Counted from the stretch's first letter, positions 48,218-59,736 are shown. The stretch: DNA of 64,000 nucleotides from DATBGO01 sp963695645 (GCA_963695645.1 CAVOHC010000006.1:62001-126000); one strand, 5' to 3'. The notes: generated from the letters alone by a model not told the origin. Numbers and translations are program-made.

Positions 48218-48245
48218 TTGTCAAATGCAAGGATCCTAGTATAGG
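48218..48245 (+). promoter_or_regulatory. Candidate sigma-A-like promoter of lsr2
   Basis: TTGTCA (48218-48223) and TATAGG (48240-48245) are separated by 16 bases, about 45 bases before the lsr2 start, in a stretch that is clearly AT-richer than its surroundings (48112-48290). Lsr2 binds AT-rich DNA, so autoregulation here is plausible but is an inference. Confidence 0.4.
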
Positions 48246-48290
48246 TTTGGCAATCTATAAATGCTTGCTTCAACGGAAGGGCTGGCACTC

Positions 48291-48623
48291 ATGGCTCAGA
48301 AGACGGTGGTGACGGTCGTCTGCGACCTTCCCCACGACGACGAGGTCGAGGGCAGGGAGACAGTTGCCTTCTCCTTTGACGGAACCGCGTACGAGATCGA
48401 TGTGTGCACCTCGCACGCGAAGGAACTGCATGACAGGTTCAGCGAGTACACCGACAACGCGCGCAAGGTAAGCGGGACGGGGCGCCGCCGCCGGGCGCGC
48501 TCTGGCCCTGGTCGGGAGCGGAGCGCTGAAATTAGGGCATGGGCAAGGACTCACGGCCATAAGGTCAGCGAGCGCGGCCGTATTCCCGCGACGATCATCG
48601 CCGAATACGAGGCCAGCCACTAA
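48291..48623 (+). CDS. lsr2: Lsr2 nucleoid-associated protein (xenogeneic silencer)
   Basis: A 110-residue Lsr2: N-terminal dimerisation domain MAQKTVVTVVCDLPHDDEVE with FSFDGTAYEIDV, a basic linker (RRRRAR), and the C-terminal DNA-binding domain ending EIRAWARTHGHKVSERGRIP with the minor-groove R-G-R (95-97). It silences AT-rich and horizontally acquired DNA. ATG 48291 has GGAAGGG at 9 bases. It is followed directly by a hairpin. Confidence 0.96.
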   Translation: MAQKTVVTVVCDLPHDDEVEGRETVAFSFDGTAYEIDVCTSHAKELHDRFSEYTDNARKVSGTGRRRRARSGPGRERSAEIRAWARTHGHKVSERGRIPATIIAEYEASH

Positions 48624-48644
48624 CCACCGGGCGAGGCCGGGTGG
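48624..48644 (+). terminator. Hairpin after lsr2
   Basis: Directly after the TAA stop, CCACC-g-GGC pairs with GCC-g-GGTGG around a GAG loop: eight pairs with one G/G mismatch, no U tract. Probably the lsr2 terminator. Confidence 0.55.
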
Positions 48645-49078
48645 GCGGCGGCGTCGCATACTGGGCGACGGTCGTCGAGCAGCGGTATCGCGACCCCGCC
48701 CGGGCGATTGCTCGCAGCCCCGGCCCGGCGGGGAAGTCACCCCGCGCCGTCATTGGGCAAGCACGCCAGCGGCCAGCTGGGCACTTCGGTGCGCGGCTGG
48801 CCGCTCGGCGTCCTGTGGGCTGGCCGCTCGGCGTCCTGTGGGCTGGCTGCTCCGCGTTCGCGGCGTTCGCGCAGGGCATGACGCGTTCGCTCCAGGCGTA
48901 CCTGGGAACATGGTCCTTCTGCCCTAGGTTGGATGGGGTGAACGCCCGGCCTACGGGGAACGTCTTAGGAGTGCGACATTTCGCACCCGAGGCGTCGCCC
49001 GGCGCCGGGCTAGCATGCGGAAGGACGGTGGCGTACATCCCAGCGCCTCCCCCGACCGCTCTGTGAGGGAGCGACCAG
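48645..49078. other. Intergenic region lsr2-clpC
   Basis: About 430 bases without a supported gene. It includes two exact 23-bp repeats at 48799-48844 and GTTCGC-rich sequence at 48853-48893 that could hold ClgR-type operator elements of clpC, but I see no clean palindrome. Confidence 0.45.
48799..48844. repeat. Two exact 23-bp tandem repeats
   Basis: GGCCGCTCGGCGTCCTGTGG plus GCT occurs twice back to back (48799-48821, 48822-48844), followed by a diverged partial copy. Noncoding. Confidence 0.92.
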
Positions 49079-51643
<2,565 letters not shown>

Positions 51644-51672
51644 CCGGCTTCCGCCGCGCCCGCGAGGTACCG

Positions 51673-51712
51673 ACGAGGGACGCTAGCCGCGCAAGCGGGT
51701 GGCGTCCCTCGT
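51673..51712. terminator. Bidirectional hairpin between clpC and mutY
   Basis: ACGAGGGACGC (51673-51683) and GCGTCCCTCGT (51702-51712) form a perfect 11-bp stem with an 18-base loop. It lies 30 bases after clpC and overlaps the last codons of convergent mutY, so one element can stop both transcripts. Confidence 0.7.
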
Positions 51713-52681
51713 TGCGTTGGCGGGCGGCTGGCGGGCCGGTTGCGTTGGCGGGCGCCCGAGACGCGTTGGCGGGCGCTCCGATGGCGTTGGCTGGCGGCCC
51801 GGGCGCGCTGGTTGCGTTGGCAGGCCGTAGCATCCGGGACCTGCCGGCGCTGCCAGGCCGTCCGCGATGAGGGCGGCCAGCGCCCTGGCCCGCTGGTCCT
51901 CATCCGGCCACGCGGCGTCCAGCCGCGCCGCTGGCACCGGCCCTGCGGCGGCCCTGAGCACGGCGAGCAGCCGCCCGCGGCACTCGCGGTCACTGCCTGC
52001 ATAACGCGCAGCCGCCGGTCTGGCTGGACCTTGCCGGCTGCCCGCCAGCCGCCATGAGCAGTGCCCCGCGACCGGGCAGCCGCCGCAGCGCGGCCTGGCA
52101 GCGGTACAGACCAGGGCGCCGAGTTCCATCACGGCGACCGACCATCGCGCCGCCCGGCGCGGCGCGGCGGGCAGCAGCGATTCGGCGAGCCGCCGCTCGG
52201 CGGCGGAGGCGGCGCGCGGCGGCAGATGCTCGCCGCGCGTCAGGCGCGCGAGCACCCGGCGGACATTGGTGTCGAGGACCGCATGCCGCTGGCCGAAGGC
52301 GAAGCTGGCCACCGCGGCGGCCGTGTAAGCGCCGACGCCGGGCAGCGCCGTCAGATCGGTCACCGACGCCGGCACTTGCCCGGCGTACTGGTCGGTGAGG
52401 ATGCGCGCGGTGGCGTGCAGCCGCAGCGCACGGCGCGGGTAGCCCAGCCGGCCCCACTGCCTGACTGCGTCGCCGGGACCGGCCGCCGCCAGCGATTCCG
52501 GCCTCGGCCAGCGTGCCAGCCAGGCCTCATGGGCAGGCAGTACCCGGGCCACCGGGGTCTGCTGCAGCATGATCTCGCTCACCAGCACCGACCACGCGCT
52601 GGTACCGGGACGGCGCCACGGGAGATCCCTGGCGTGCGAGGCGTACCAGCGCAGCACAGGTACCACCAGGTCGTCAGCCAT
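51683..52681 (-). CDS. mutY: A/G-specific adenine DNA glycosylase MutY
   Basis: A 332-residue HhH-GPD glycosylase: WSVLVSEIMLQQTPV with catalytic E36, helix-hairpin-helix LPGVGAYTA (113-121), D137 in VLDTNVRRVLARL, and the [4Fe-4S] cysteines C192, C199, C202 and C208 (C-x6-C-x2-C-x5-C). It removes adenine opposite 8-oxoguanine. The C-terminal NUDIX-like 8-oxoG sensing domain of classical MutY is missing; instead there is a short helical part and a Pro/Arg/Gln-rich repetitive tail. ATG 52681 starts the family-typical N-terminus. Confidence 0.93.
   Translation of the reverse strand: MADDLVVPVLRWYASHARDLPWRRPGTSAWSVLVSEIMLQQTPVARVLPAHEAWLARWPRPESLAAAGPGDAVRQWGRLGYPRRALRLHATARILTDQYAGQVPASVTDLTALPGVGAYTAAAVASFAFGQRHAVLDTNVRRVLARLTRGEHLPPRAASAAERRLAESLLPAAPRRAARWSVAVMELGALVCTAARPRCGGCPVAGHCSWRLAGSRQGPARPAAARYAGSDRECRGRLLAVLRAAAGPVPAARLDAAWPDEDQRARALAALIADGLAAPAGPGCYGLPTQPARPGRQPTPSERPPTRLGRPPTQPARQPPANATRDATRLRG
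51714..51826. repeat. Imperfect ~21-bp repeats in the mutY tail
   Basis: GCGTTGGCGGGCG-like units recur at 51714, 51742, 51763, 51784 and 51814. On the coding strand they encode the R-P-P-T-x-x-x and R-Q-P-x segments of the MutY C-terminus. Spacing of 21, 28 and 30 bases shows imperfect expansion. Confidence 0.7.
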
Positions 52682-52920
52682 GTCGGGACCGATCCTCTCG
52701 CGTGGCCCGCCACGGCACCCCCAGAGACCGCGTGGCCGGAGTTACTCGTTAACTATGCCCTTATTGTCCAGTAATGAAGTCATGCCTGTCTGATGTGCAT
52801 CACGGGGCGGAAGGTACCTCGGCGGGCCTGTTGCGCTCGCTTGTCGGCCGGGCCTCGGGAATTCCGATGCGCCGAGCAGGTACTTCCGGCACGATAGCCT
52901 CTGGGAACGGGAGGTGCGCA

Positions 52921-54132
52921 GTGATAGTGCCGCAGGCCGACAGGCTTCGCGACGTCAGGTATGACATCCGGGGACCGGTGCTGAGCCGGGCCAGGCAGCT
53001 GGAGTCGCAGGGGCATCAGATTCTCAAGCTGAATCTTGGCAACCCGGCCCCGTTCGGGCTGCACGCGCCCGAGACGGTCCTTGACGACGTGTCTCAGAGC
53101 ATCTTCGCCGCCCAGGGTTACAGCGATGCCCGGGGCATCTACCCGGCGCGGCTGGCGGTTGCTGAGCGCTATGCCGCGCTCGGGATGCCCGGGGTGAGCC
53201 CGGACGACGTCTATCTCGGCAACGGGGTGTCGGAGCTCATCGTCATGGCGCTGCAGGCGCTGCTCAACGAGGGTGACGAGGTGCTGATCCCCAGTCCCGA
53301 CTATCCGCTGTGGACCGGTGCGGTCAGCCTGTGCGGTGGCCGGGCCGTGCACTACAGGTGCGAGGAGTCGACAGGCTGGGCGCCTGATCTCGGCCACGCC
53401 GCCGCCCAGATCACGGCCAGGACCCGGGCCATCGTGATCATCAATCCGAACAACCCGACTGGCGCCGTGTACTCCAGGGACACCGTGCTCGGCCTGCTCG
53501 ACCTCGCCCGCCGCCATGGCCTGCTCGTGCTCGCCGACGAGATCTACGACAAGATCCTCTACGAGGACGCGGTGCACGAGTGCGCGGCGGCGCTCGCCCC
53601 CGACCTCACGGTGCTCACCCTGTGCGGGCTATCCAAGACCTACCGGCTGGCCGGATTCCGCTCTGGCTGGCTGGTGGTCAGCGGCCCGCGCCGCGACGCG
53701 GCAGAGTACCTCGAGGGACTTGAGCTGCTTGCCAACATGCGGCTGTGCCCGAACGTGCCCGCCCAGTACGCGATCCACACCGCGCTCAGCAGCCCGCAGG
53801 ACATCGGCGACCTGCTAGAGCCCGGCGGTCGGCTGCGCGATCAGCGTGATCATGCGTGGCAGCGGATGACTGAGATCCCCGGGGTGGACTGCGTCAAGCC
53901 GGCCGCGGCGCTGTACCTGTTCCCGCGCCTTGACCCTGACGTCTACAAGGTCAGTGACGACGAGCAGCTCGTGATTGACCTTCTTGAGCAGCAGCACCTG
54001 CTGCTCTCCCACGGCTCCGGGTTCAACCTGCCGTCCACCGACCACCTCCGGCTGGTGTTCCTCGCCGGGGTTGACGTGCTTGACGACGCGATCGGGCGGC
54101 TGAGCACCTTCCTTGAGTCGTACCACCAGTAG
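52921..54132 (+). CDS. Class I/II PLP aminotransferase (AlaA/AspC-like)
   Basis: A 403-residue fold-type I aminotransferase: KLNLGNPAPFG near the start, NPNNPTGAVYS, LADEIYDKILYE, and the Schiff-base lysine in LCGLSKTYRLAGFRSGW (K239). The sequence is close to the alanine/aspartate aminotransferase group (AlaA of E. coli, the AspC-labelled gene of Mycobacterium), which makes alanine from pyruvate and glutamate; the exact substrate is inferred. GTG 52921 has GGGAGGT at 6-7 bases. It diverges from mutY across an AT-richer promoter stretch near 52740-52790. Confidence 0.92.
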   Translation: MIVPQADRLRDVRYDIRGPVLSRARQLESQGHQILKLNLGNPAPFGLHAPETVLDDVSQSIFAAQGYSDARGIYPARLAVAERYAALGMPGVSPDDVYLGNGVSELIVMALQALLNEGDEVLIPSPDYPLWTGAVSLCGGRAVHYRCEESTGWAPDLGHAAAQITARTRAIVIINPNNPTGAVYSRDTVLGLLDLARRHGLLVLADEIYDKILYEDAVHECAAALAPDLTVLTLCGLSKTYRLAGFRSGWLVVSGPRRDAAEYLEGLELLANMRLCPNVPAQYAIHTALSSPQDIGDLLEPGGRLRDQRDHAWQRMTEIPGVDCVKPAAALYLFPRLDPDVYKVSDDEQLVIDLLEQQHLLLSHGSGFNLPSTDHLRLVFLAGVDVLDDAIGRLSTFLESYHQ

Positions 54133-54481
54133 TCAGGACCGCAGGTACGAGGCGCCGTTCAGGTCGAGGATCGCGCCGCTGGAGCATTCGGCCTGCGGGG
54201 CCGCCGGGTACAGCACCGCTGCGGCTATCTCGTCAGCCCGCGTGACCCGGCCGAACGGGCTCTGTGCCCGGATCTCGGCCCCCTGGCGGACTTGAGATGC
54301 GCGTTCGCCATGTCGGTCTCGACGTAGCCCGGCGCCCGGTGGCGACGGCGATGCGGTGCGGGCCGAGCGCACGCGCCAGGGACTGCCCGAAGGCGTTCAG
54401 GCCGGCCTTGCTGGCCCCGTACGCAGGCTGGCCGGGCTCACCACGGAACGCGCCGCGCGAGGACAGTGGATGACTACCCGC
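54133..54481 (-). pseudogene. Short-chain dehydrogenase remnant
   Basis: Minus-strand sequence shows the C-terminal half of an SDR across several frames: SSRGAFRGEPGQPAYGASKAGLNAFGQSLARAL (frame 1, with the Y-x3-K catalytic pair) continues as ...AEIRAQSPFGRVTRADEIAAAVLYP and GAILDLNGASYLRS in another frame. The Rossmann N-terminus is missing. At least one frameshift lies near 54290-54340. It is a dead fragment. Confidence 0.7.
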
Positions 54482-54499
54482 GCGCGGAGCCGCCCGGTC

Positions 54500-54775
54500 A
54501 TGCGGCACACTGCGGAAGTGAGGGTGACGATCCGCGTCCGGCCGGGCGCCAGGAACACCAGCGTGGGCGGTGATTACGGCGGTGCCCTGGTTGTCCGGGT
54601 GAGTGCGCGGGCGGTGGCCGGGCAGGCAACCGAGGCGGCGCTGGCCGCAGTTGCCGAGGCATTCGGCGTCCACCGCCGGTCAGTGACTCTGGTGGCAGGC
54701 GCAGGCAGCCGGACGAAGGTGGTCGACGTCGCAGGCGGCCAGCAGGCCATCCTTGACCAGCTGCTGGCCCGGTAA
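54500..54775 (+). CDS. DUF167-family protein
   Basis: A 91-residue protein of the DUF167/YggU family: VTIRVRPGARNTSVGG, VVRVSARAVAGQATEAALAAVAEAFGV, and SVTLVAGAGSRTKVVDV. The fold is a small alpha/beta domain of unknown function. ATG 54500, or GTG 54518 or 54524, may be the start. It overlaps the 5' edge of the SDR remnant region on the other strand. Confidence 0.85.
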   Translation: MRHTAEVRVTIRVRPGARNTSVGGDYGGALVVRVSARAVAGQATEAALAAVAEAFGVHRRSVTLVAGAGSRTKVVDVAGGQQAILDQLLAR

Positions 54776-54840
54776 TCCGGCACACGGCCATCCATGCGCC
54801 TCGCGGGCCGCATGCGACCCAACGATCGGGAGGTTGCCGC

Positions 54841-55452
54841 GTGACTGCTCGAGCGCTGCCTGAGCAGGTCCGGCTGGCTGCCGAGCGAGCCGCTGACGCC
54901 GGATTCACGATGTCCTGCGACCCGGACACCGGGCGGCTGCTCGCGGTCCTCGCCGCAGCCGTTCCGCCCGGCGGGCGCGTGCTAGAACTCGGCACCGGGA
55001 CCGGCGTCGGCACTGCCTGGATTGTCCATGGCCTGCAAGGCCGGGCCGACGTCGAGGTCCGTACCGTCGAGATCGACCCGGCCACCGCCGAACTCGCCGC
55101 AGCGAGTGACTGGCCAGGCTGGGTACAGCTCATCGTCGGCGACGCAGTGGACATCACCCGGTGCTCGGGGAGCTTCGACCTGATCTTCGCCGACGCTCAG
55201 GGCGGGAAATGGGAGGGACTGGACAGCACAGTCGCCGCGCTACGACCGCGCGCCCACCTCTTGGTTGACGACATGACGCCCGCTGTCTTCATCGACGGCG
55301 GCCGCGCCAGGAAGACCGCCGAGGTGCGCAGCCGGTTACTCGGCCACCCGGACCTAGTCAGCGTCGAGATTGCCTGGTCAACCGGGCTGATCCTGAGCAG
55401 CAGGCGCCCGAGCCCGCAGCGGCAGGCGGCCGGGCCAGCGGTGACGCGGTAG
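54841..55452 (+). CDS. Class I SAM-dependent O-methyltransferase-like protein
   Basis: A 203-residue Rossmann methyltransferase: SAM motif I RVLELGTGTGVGTAWI, acidic loop VEIDPATAELA, and FDLIFADAQGGKWEG, LLVDDMTP. It resembles the catechol O-methyltransferase-like (Methyltransf_24) group. The substrate is unknown. GTG 54841 has GGGAGG 7 bases upstream. Confidence 0.88.
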   Translation: MTARALPEQVRLAAERAADAGFTMSCDPDTGRLLAVLAAAVPPGGRVLELGTGTGVGTAWIVHGLQGRADVEVRTVEIDPATAELAAASDWPGWVQLIVGDAVDITRCSGSFDLIFADAQGGKWEGLDSTVAALRPRAHLLVDDMTPAVFIDGGRARKTAEVRSRLLGHPDLVSVEIAWSTGLILSSRRPSPQRQAAGPAVTR

Positions 55453-55520
55453 CCAGGAAAGTAGTCATCCGCGGGCCTGCACGGTTGCCCGAAGGCTGGG
55501 CGGCTGCCGCCGTGTTCAGC

Positions 55521-55862
55521 TCACCAGCCGAGTTCGTCGAGGCGGTCGTCACCGATGCCGAAATGGTGGGCGACCTCATGGATGACGGTTCGGCGCACCT
55601 GCTCGACCACCTCCGCCGGGGTCCGGCAGATGGCGCAGATCGCCTGGTGGTAGATCGTGATCCGGTCGGGCAGCACGCCGGCGTAGCTCGCGCCGCGGCT
55701 GGTGAGCGGGAGGCCCCGGTATAGCCCGAGCAAGCCGGGGGGGCCGGGATCATGCTCGACCGTAACCGCGACATTCTGCATCATCTGGCCGAGTTCGTCG
55801 GGGAGCCCGTCGAGGGCGGTGCTGACCATCTCCTCGAACCGGGCGGGTGCTACTTCGATCAC
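55521..55862 (-). CDS. Small zincin-like metallopeptidase (MPP/DUF1025 type)
   Basis: A 113-residue protein with a conserved zinc motif H-E-V-A-H-H-F-G near residue 96-103, preceded by ITIYHQAICAICRTPAEV; LPDELGQMMQNVAVTVE lies near the N-terminus. It matches the small metallopeptidase family (PF06262) found throughout actinobacteria. Substrate unknown. GTG 55862 is the best start. It converges on the methyltransferase gene. Confidence 0.88.
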   Translation of the reverse strand: MIEVAPARFEEMVSTALDGLPDELGQMMQNVAVTVEHDPGPPGLLGLYRGLPLTSRGASYAGVLPDRITIYHQAICAICRTPAEVVEQVRRTVIHEVAHHFGIGDDRLDELGW

Positions 55863-56130
55863 CTGTCCATTGTCAGGCAGGCGCGTGCCGATCTCCGGCC
55901 TGGTCGTGCAAGATCGCCCGACGGCCCGGTCAAGCAGGCCTGGATGACTACAGAACGTGACAACGATGCGAGCCGCACCGCACTATGCACGGACGGAGCG
56001 GACCCTCAGGATGAGCGCCTCCCGGACTCGCTACGGCAACCCGGACAAGCCTCCTACCTGCAGTGATGTTCAGATCGCCGGGCCGGCGGGTCGGCCGGGC
56101 CAGCCCGCTGAACGCTTGCATACTCGTCGT

Positions 56131-56898
56131 ATGGGCCTGAAGGCGTTTCGTAATCAAACGCAGATGCGTGCGGTGCGGCCCGCGATCTACTGGAGACGCC
56201 GTTTCGTGGCGCTCGTCGTCGGCTTCGGTGTTCTCTCCCTGGTCGCCTGGGCCTTCTCAGGCGCGCTCGCCGTCAGCAGGGCGGTCGGCCAGCCTGGCGC
56301 GGGATCAGCGTCAGCCGCGCAGCACCAGCACCCGCTCGAGTCCGTCATCCCGCGGCCGAGCGGCGCCCCGGCCAGCTCTGCCCGGCCGCGCACCTCGGCG
56401 CGCCAAGCGCGGGGCGGCCGGTCAGGCGGACTCCCGGCCGACGGCCGGGCCAGGGACTCCTCCCGCGCGCGGGCTCCGAAGCGGCCGCGGCCGCCGTGGC
56501 CGGCCTTCCGGCGAGCCTGCAGGCCGGGGAGCGTCGTGCTGAGCCTCTTCGCAAGCCAGGACAGCTACGGGCCAGGCCAGCTCCCGGTATTCGATCTGGA
56601 CGTGGTCTCCACCTCGGCCAGGAAGTGCACCTTCAACGTCGGTCCCAAGTTCCTCGCGCTTGTGATCACTTCCGGTGGCGCCAAGATCTGGAGCTCGGCG
56701 GACTGCGTCGCGGGGGCGGGGTCAATGGTGACCGATCTGGTCAAGGGCATACCCGCGGTCCTGCCCATCTCCTGGGGGCGGCAGACCTCGACTCCCGGAT
56801 GCGCCGCCGCTGCCACGCCGGTACCGGGTGGCACTTACGCCGCCGCCGCCTCCCACGGACGGCTCGTCAGCAAGAAGGTGTCCTTCCGGATCAGCTGA
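56131..56898 (+). CDS. Membrane-anchored extracytoplasmic protein of unknown function
   Basis: A 255-residue protein: basic N-terminus, one membrane helix (about 29-50), a Pro/Arg/Ser-rich disordered linker (about 60-130), and a C-terminal beta-rich domain that begins SVVLSLFASQDSYGPGQLPVF and contains two cysteine pairs (around KCTF/DCVAG and PGC/...), ending SKKVSFRIS. It resembles actinobacterial DUF4232-like or secreted beta-sandwich domains, and its position converging on disA is typical. No enzymatic motif is seen. Confidence 0.7.
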   Translation: MGLKAFRNQTQMRAVRPAIYWRRRFVALVVGFGVLSLVAWAFSGALAVSRAVGQPGAGSASAAQHQHPLESVIPRPSGAPASSARPRTSARQARGGRSGGLPADGRARDSSRARAPKRPRPPWPAFRRACRPGSVVLSLFASQDSYGPGQLPVFDLDVVSTSARKCTFNVGPKFLALVITSGGAKIWSSADCVAGAGSMVTDLVKGIPAVLPISWGRQTSTPGCAAAATPVPGGTYAAAASHGRLVSKKVSFRIS

Positions 56899-56921
56899 CC
56901 GGGCTCAGGCCGGGGAGGACG

Positions 56922-58010
56922 TCAAGCGTACCTTTCGAGGATCGACGCCTCCGCCAGCCGGGACAGGCCTTCGCGGAGGCTGCGGGCGTGCGGTCCGCCG
57001 AGGCCCTCCACTCGCTGCAGGTCCTCGACGCTCGCGGCCAGGACTTTCTGCAGCCCGCCGAAGTGATCGATGAGGCTGTCCACCGCGTGCCGCGGAATCC
57101 GCGGGACCATCGCGAGGAGCCGGTACCCGCGGGGGCTGACCAGCTCGTCAAGCGCGTCGGGCCCGCTGAAGCCCAGGACCGCCGCGACAGCGCTTGGATC
57201 GAGGAGTTCGTCAGGCGGCACCTGCTCCAGCTTGGCGAGCACGGTGGCAGCAGCATGCGCGCGCTCGCTGGCCGGCACCCGGACGTAGTCGCGCACGAGC
57301 AGCGCGCGGTCTTGTGCCGTCCCGGCGATCAGCTCGTTGAGCTGGAGCGCGAGCAGCCTGCCATCGGTGCCGAGCTCCACCATGTAGTTCTCGATTTCGG
57401 CCGCGATGCGGCGGACCATCTCCAGCCGCTGCGCCACAGCGGTAACGTCCCGCACGGTCGCGAGGTCCTCGATCTCGAGCGCGGACAGCGCGCCGGCGAC
57501 TTCGTCGAGCCTGAGCCGGTACCGCTCCAGGGTCGCCAGCGCCTGGTTGGCGTGCGACAGGATGGCCGCCGAGTCCTCGAGCACGCACCGGTCCCCGTCG
57601 ATGTAGAGCGCGATGATCCGCATCGACTTGCTCACTGAGATCACCGGGTTCCCGGTCTGCATGGCGACGCGCTCGGCGGTCCGGTGGCGGGTGCCCGCCT
57701 CGTCGGTCGGGATCGCGGGATCGGGGACGAGCTGGACCGCGGCCCGAAGGATGTTGCTCGCCGACTCGTCAAGGACGATCGCGCCGTCCATCTTCGCCAG
57801 CTCGCGCAGCCGGGTCGCAGAAAAGGAGACATTCAGCTCGAAGCCCCCTGAACATATCTCCTCGACCGCCTGGTCGTGACCCAGCACGATGAGCGCTCCG
57901 GTGCTGCCGCGGAGAATCCGTTCGAGGCCGTCGCGGAGCGCAGTCCCCGGCGCCAGCGCAGCCAGCGCGGCGCGGCGGCGAATTTCTCGGCCTTCGCTCA
58001 CTGCGGGCAC
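56922..58010 (-). CDS. disA: DNA integrity scanning diadenylate cyclase
   Basis: A 362-residue DisA: N-terminal DAC domain with D75-G-A77 (MDGAIVLDE) and R108-H-R110 (GTRHRTAER), a helical linker, and C-terminal RuvA-like helix-hairpin-helix DNA-binding domain (VPRIPRHAVDSLIDHFGGLQ). It converts two ATP to c-di-AMP and senses branched DNA. The GTG 58010 start has GGAGG at 6 bases. It lies next to radA, which is known to inhibit DisA in other bacteria. The c-di-AMP riboswitch near 45.3 kb is a likely target of its product. Confidence 0.97.
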   Translation of the reverse strand: MPAVSEGREIRRRAALAALAPGTALRDGLERILRGSTGALIVLGHDQAVEEICSGGFELNVSFSATRLRELAKMDGAIVLDESASNILRAAVQLVPDPAIPTDEAGTRHRTAERVAMQTGNPVISVSKSMRIIALYIDGDRCVLEDSAAILSHANQALATLERYRLRLDEVAGALSALEIEDLATVRDVTAVAQRLEMVRRIAAEIENYMVELGTDGRLLALQLNELIAGTAQDRALLVRDYVRVPASERAHAAATVLAKLEQVPPDELLDPSAVAAVLGFSGPDALDELVSPRGYRLLAMVPRIPRHAVDSLIDHFGGLQKVLAASVEDLQRVEGLGGPHARSLREGLSRLAEASILERYA

Positions 58011-58103
58011 GTGACCTCCGGAAAGTTGGTCATTACCGCGAGTGTATCGGCGGCTGGATGTGCGTCTACGGCTTCGGGGCGGCCAGGCCCGGGCCAGGCA
58101 AGC

Positions 58104-59537
58104 TCAGCCGCCAAGCGCCAGCGCGATCGCGCGTGCGACATCGGCCGCCTCCCGGACGTCCATCCGAGCCCCGATGCCAGCCAGGCCGCCGGCGGAGCCT
58201 GCCTGCCGTAGCGGCTCCAGGCTGCCCGGCGGCACTATCGCGCGCCGGAAACCCATCCGCTCTGCCTCCGCCAGCCGTCTCGGCAAGCCTGCCACCCGGC
58301 GGATCTCGCCCGCCAGCCCGACCTCGCCGATGGCTGCCACGCTGGCCGGCACGCTGAGGTTGGACGCCGCGCTGGCCAGAGCGAGCGCAATCGCCAGATC
58401 CACCGACGGCTCGGTCAGCCGGACTCCGCCCACAGTCGCGGCGTAGACGTCCCGGTTGCCGATGGCCACCGATGCTCGCCGCTGCAGGACGGCGACCATC
58501 ATGCCCACTCGCGAGGAGTCAAGGCCGGATGTAACTCTGCGGGTCAGCTCCGGCGCCGACGCGCAGATAAGCGTCTGCACCTCGGCCACGAGCGGACGGC
58601 GGCCCTCGAGGGTGACGGTGACGCAGGTGCCGGGCACCGGGTCGGGCAGCCGGGAAAGGAACAGCCCGCTCGGATCGGGCAGCTCTGCCAGGCCGCACTC
58701 GCCCAGCTCGAAGCAGCCGATCTCGTCAGTCGGCCCGTACCTGTTCTTCAGGGCGCGGACCATCCGCAACTGCGCGCGGGAGTCCCCGTCGAAATGCAGG
58801 ACGACATCGACCAGGTGCTCCAGTGACCGCGGGCCCGCGATGGAACCGTCTTTGGTGACGTGACCAACCAGCACCGTGGTCAGCGTCCGCTGCTTGGCCA
58901 GCGCGGTGAGTGCCGCGGTGATCTCGCGGACCTGGGTGACGCCACCAGGAACGCCTTCGACCCCGGCGGCGCAGATGGTCTGCACGGAGTCCACTATGAG
59001 CAGCCGGGGATCGACCGCCTCGACGTGCTCGAGCAGCGCGGCGAGATCGGTCTCCGCGGCCAGGAAGAGCCCCTTGCTGACAGCCCCGGTCCGGTCGGCC
59101 CGGAGCCGGACCTGCGCGGCTGACTCCTCCCCGGTCACGTAGAGGACCGGACCGCCGCCCGCCGCCAGGGCACCGGCCTGCAGGAGCAGCGTGGACTTGC
59201 CGACACCGGGCTCGCCAGCGAGCAGCACCACCGCGCCGGGGACCAGGCCGCCGCCGAGCACCCGGTCCAGCTCGCCGAGCCCGGTCGGCCTGGCGTGCGC
59301 TGCGGTGGCGTCGATGTCGGCGATCGGCACCGCGCGCGACCCGCCGCGGCCCGGCCGGGCGGCCTGCAGCGGTACCCGCGAGCCGGTCCGCGCCAAGGCG
59401 AGCGCCAGGGCTGACGCCGGGGCCCTGGCCTCGGCGACGGTGCCCCAGCTCTGGCATTCGCCGCACCGGCCCGCCCACTTCGTGCTCTGCCAGCCGCAGT
59501 CCGCGCACTGGTAGAGCGCCGTTGCCGACTTTCCCAT
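58104..59537 (-). CDS. radA: DNA repair protein RadA (Sms)
   Basis: A 477-residue RadA: zinc finger with C11, C14, C25 and C28, Walker A GEPGVGKST (108-116), RecA-like core with LIVDSVQT, and the lon-like C-terminal domain GNRDVYAATVGGVRLTEPSVDLAIALAL. The signature usually written K-N-R-F-G is K-N-R-Y-G here (264-268). It works in recombination intermediates as a branch migration helicase. ATG 59537 is taken since the family starts MGKSATALYQC; the open frame continues upstream. Confidence 0.96.
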   Translation of the reverse strand: MGKSATALYQCADCGWQSTKWAGRCGECQSWGTVAEARAPASALALALARTGSRVPLQAARPGRGGSRAVPIADIDATAAHARPTGLGELDRVLGGGLVPGAVVLLAGEPGVGKSTLLLQAGALAAGGGPVLYVTGEESAAQVRLRADRTGAVSKGLFLAAETDLAALLEHVEAVDPRLLIVDSVQTICAAGVEGVPGGVTQVREITAALTALAKQRTLTTVLVGHVTKDGSIAGPRSLEHLVDVVLHFDGDSRAQLRMVRALKNRYGPTDEIGCFELGECGLAELPDPSGLFLSRLPDPVPGTCVTVTLEGRRPLVAEVQTLICASAPELTRRVTSGLDSSRVGMMVAVLQRRASVAIGNRDVYAATVGGVRLTEPSVDLAIALALASAASNLSVPASVAAIGEVGLAGEIRRVAGLPRRLAEAERMGFRRAIVPPGSLEPLRQAGSAGGLAGIGARMDVREAADVARAIALALGG

Positions 59538-59736
59538 GGCGTGCACGGTAACGGCAGGTACTGACAGCCGGCTCGTCCTGATACCGGCTCGGCATGGCCG
59601 GGCCGGCGCGCTGGTCGGCATAAGCTGGCGAGGCAGGGATTCAACAGGCCAGCTGCCGCAAAGCCAGACGGCGAAACGGAAAGCTGAGCGCGATCTGGAT
59701 CACCAGAGCAGGGCCGATCAGAGCGGAGGAGGCGTC

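Noticed and set aside
48853..48893. ClgR-type operator in front of clpC
   Set aside because: GTTCGC occurs several times but I could not find a proper inverted repeat, so it was not listed as a site.
48641..49066. Open frame of 141 codons between lsr2 and clpC
   Set aside because: No ribosome-binding site or motif; it includes a 23-bp direct repeat whose period breaks the frame, and it overlaps the lsr2 terminator.
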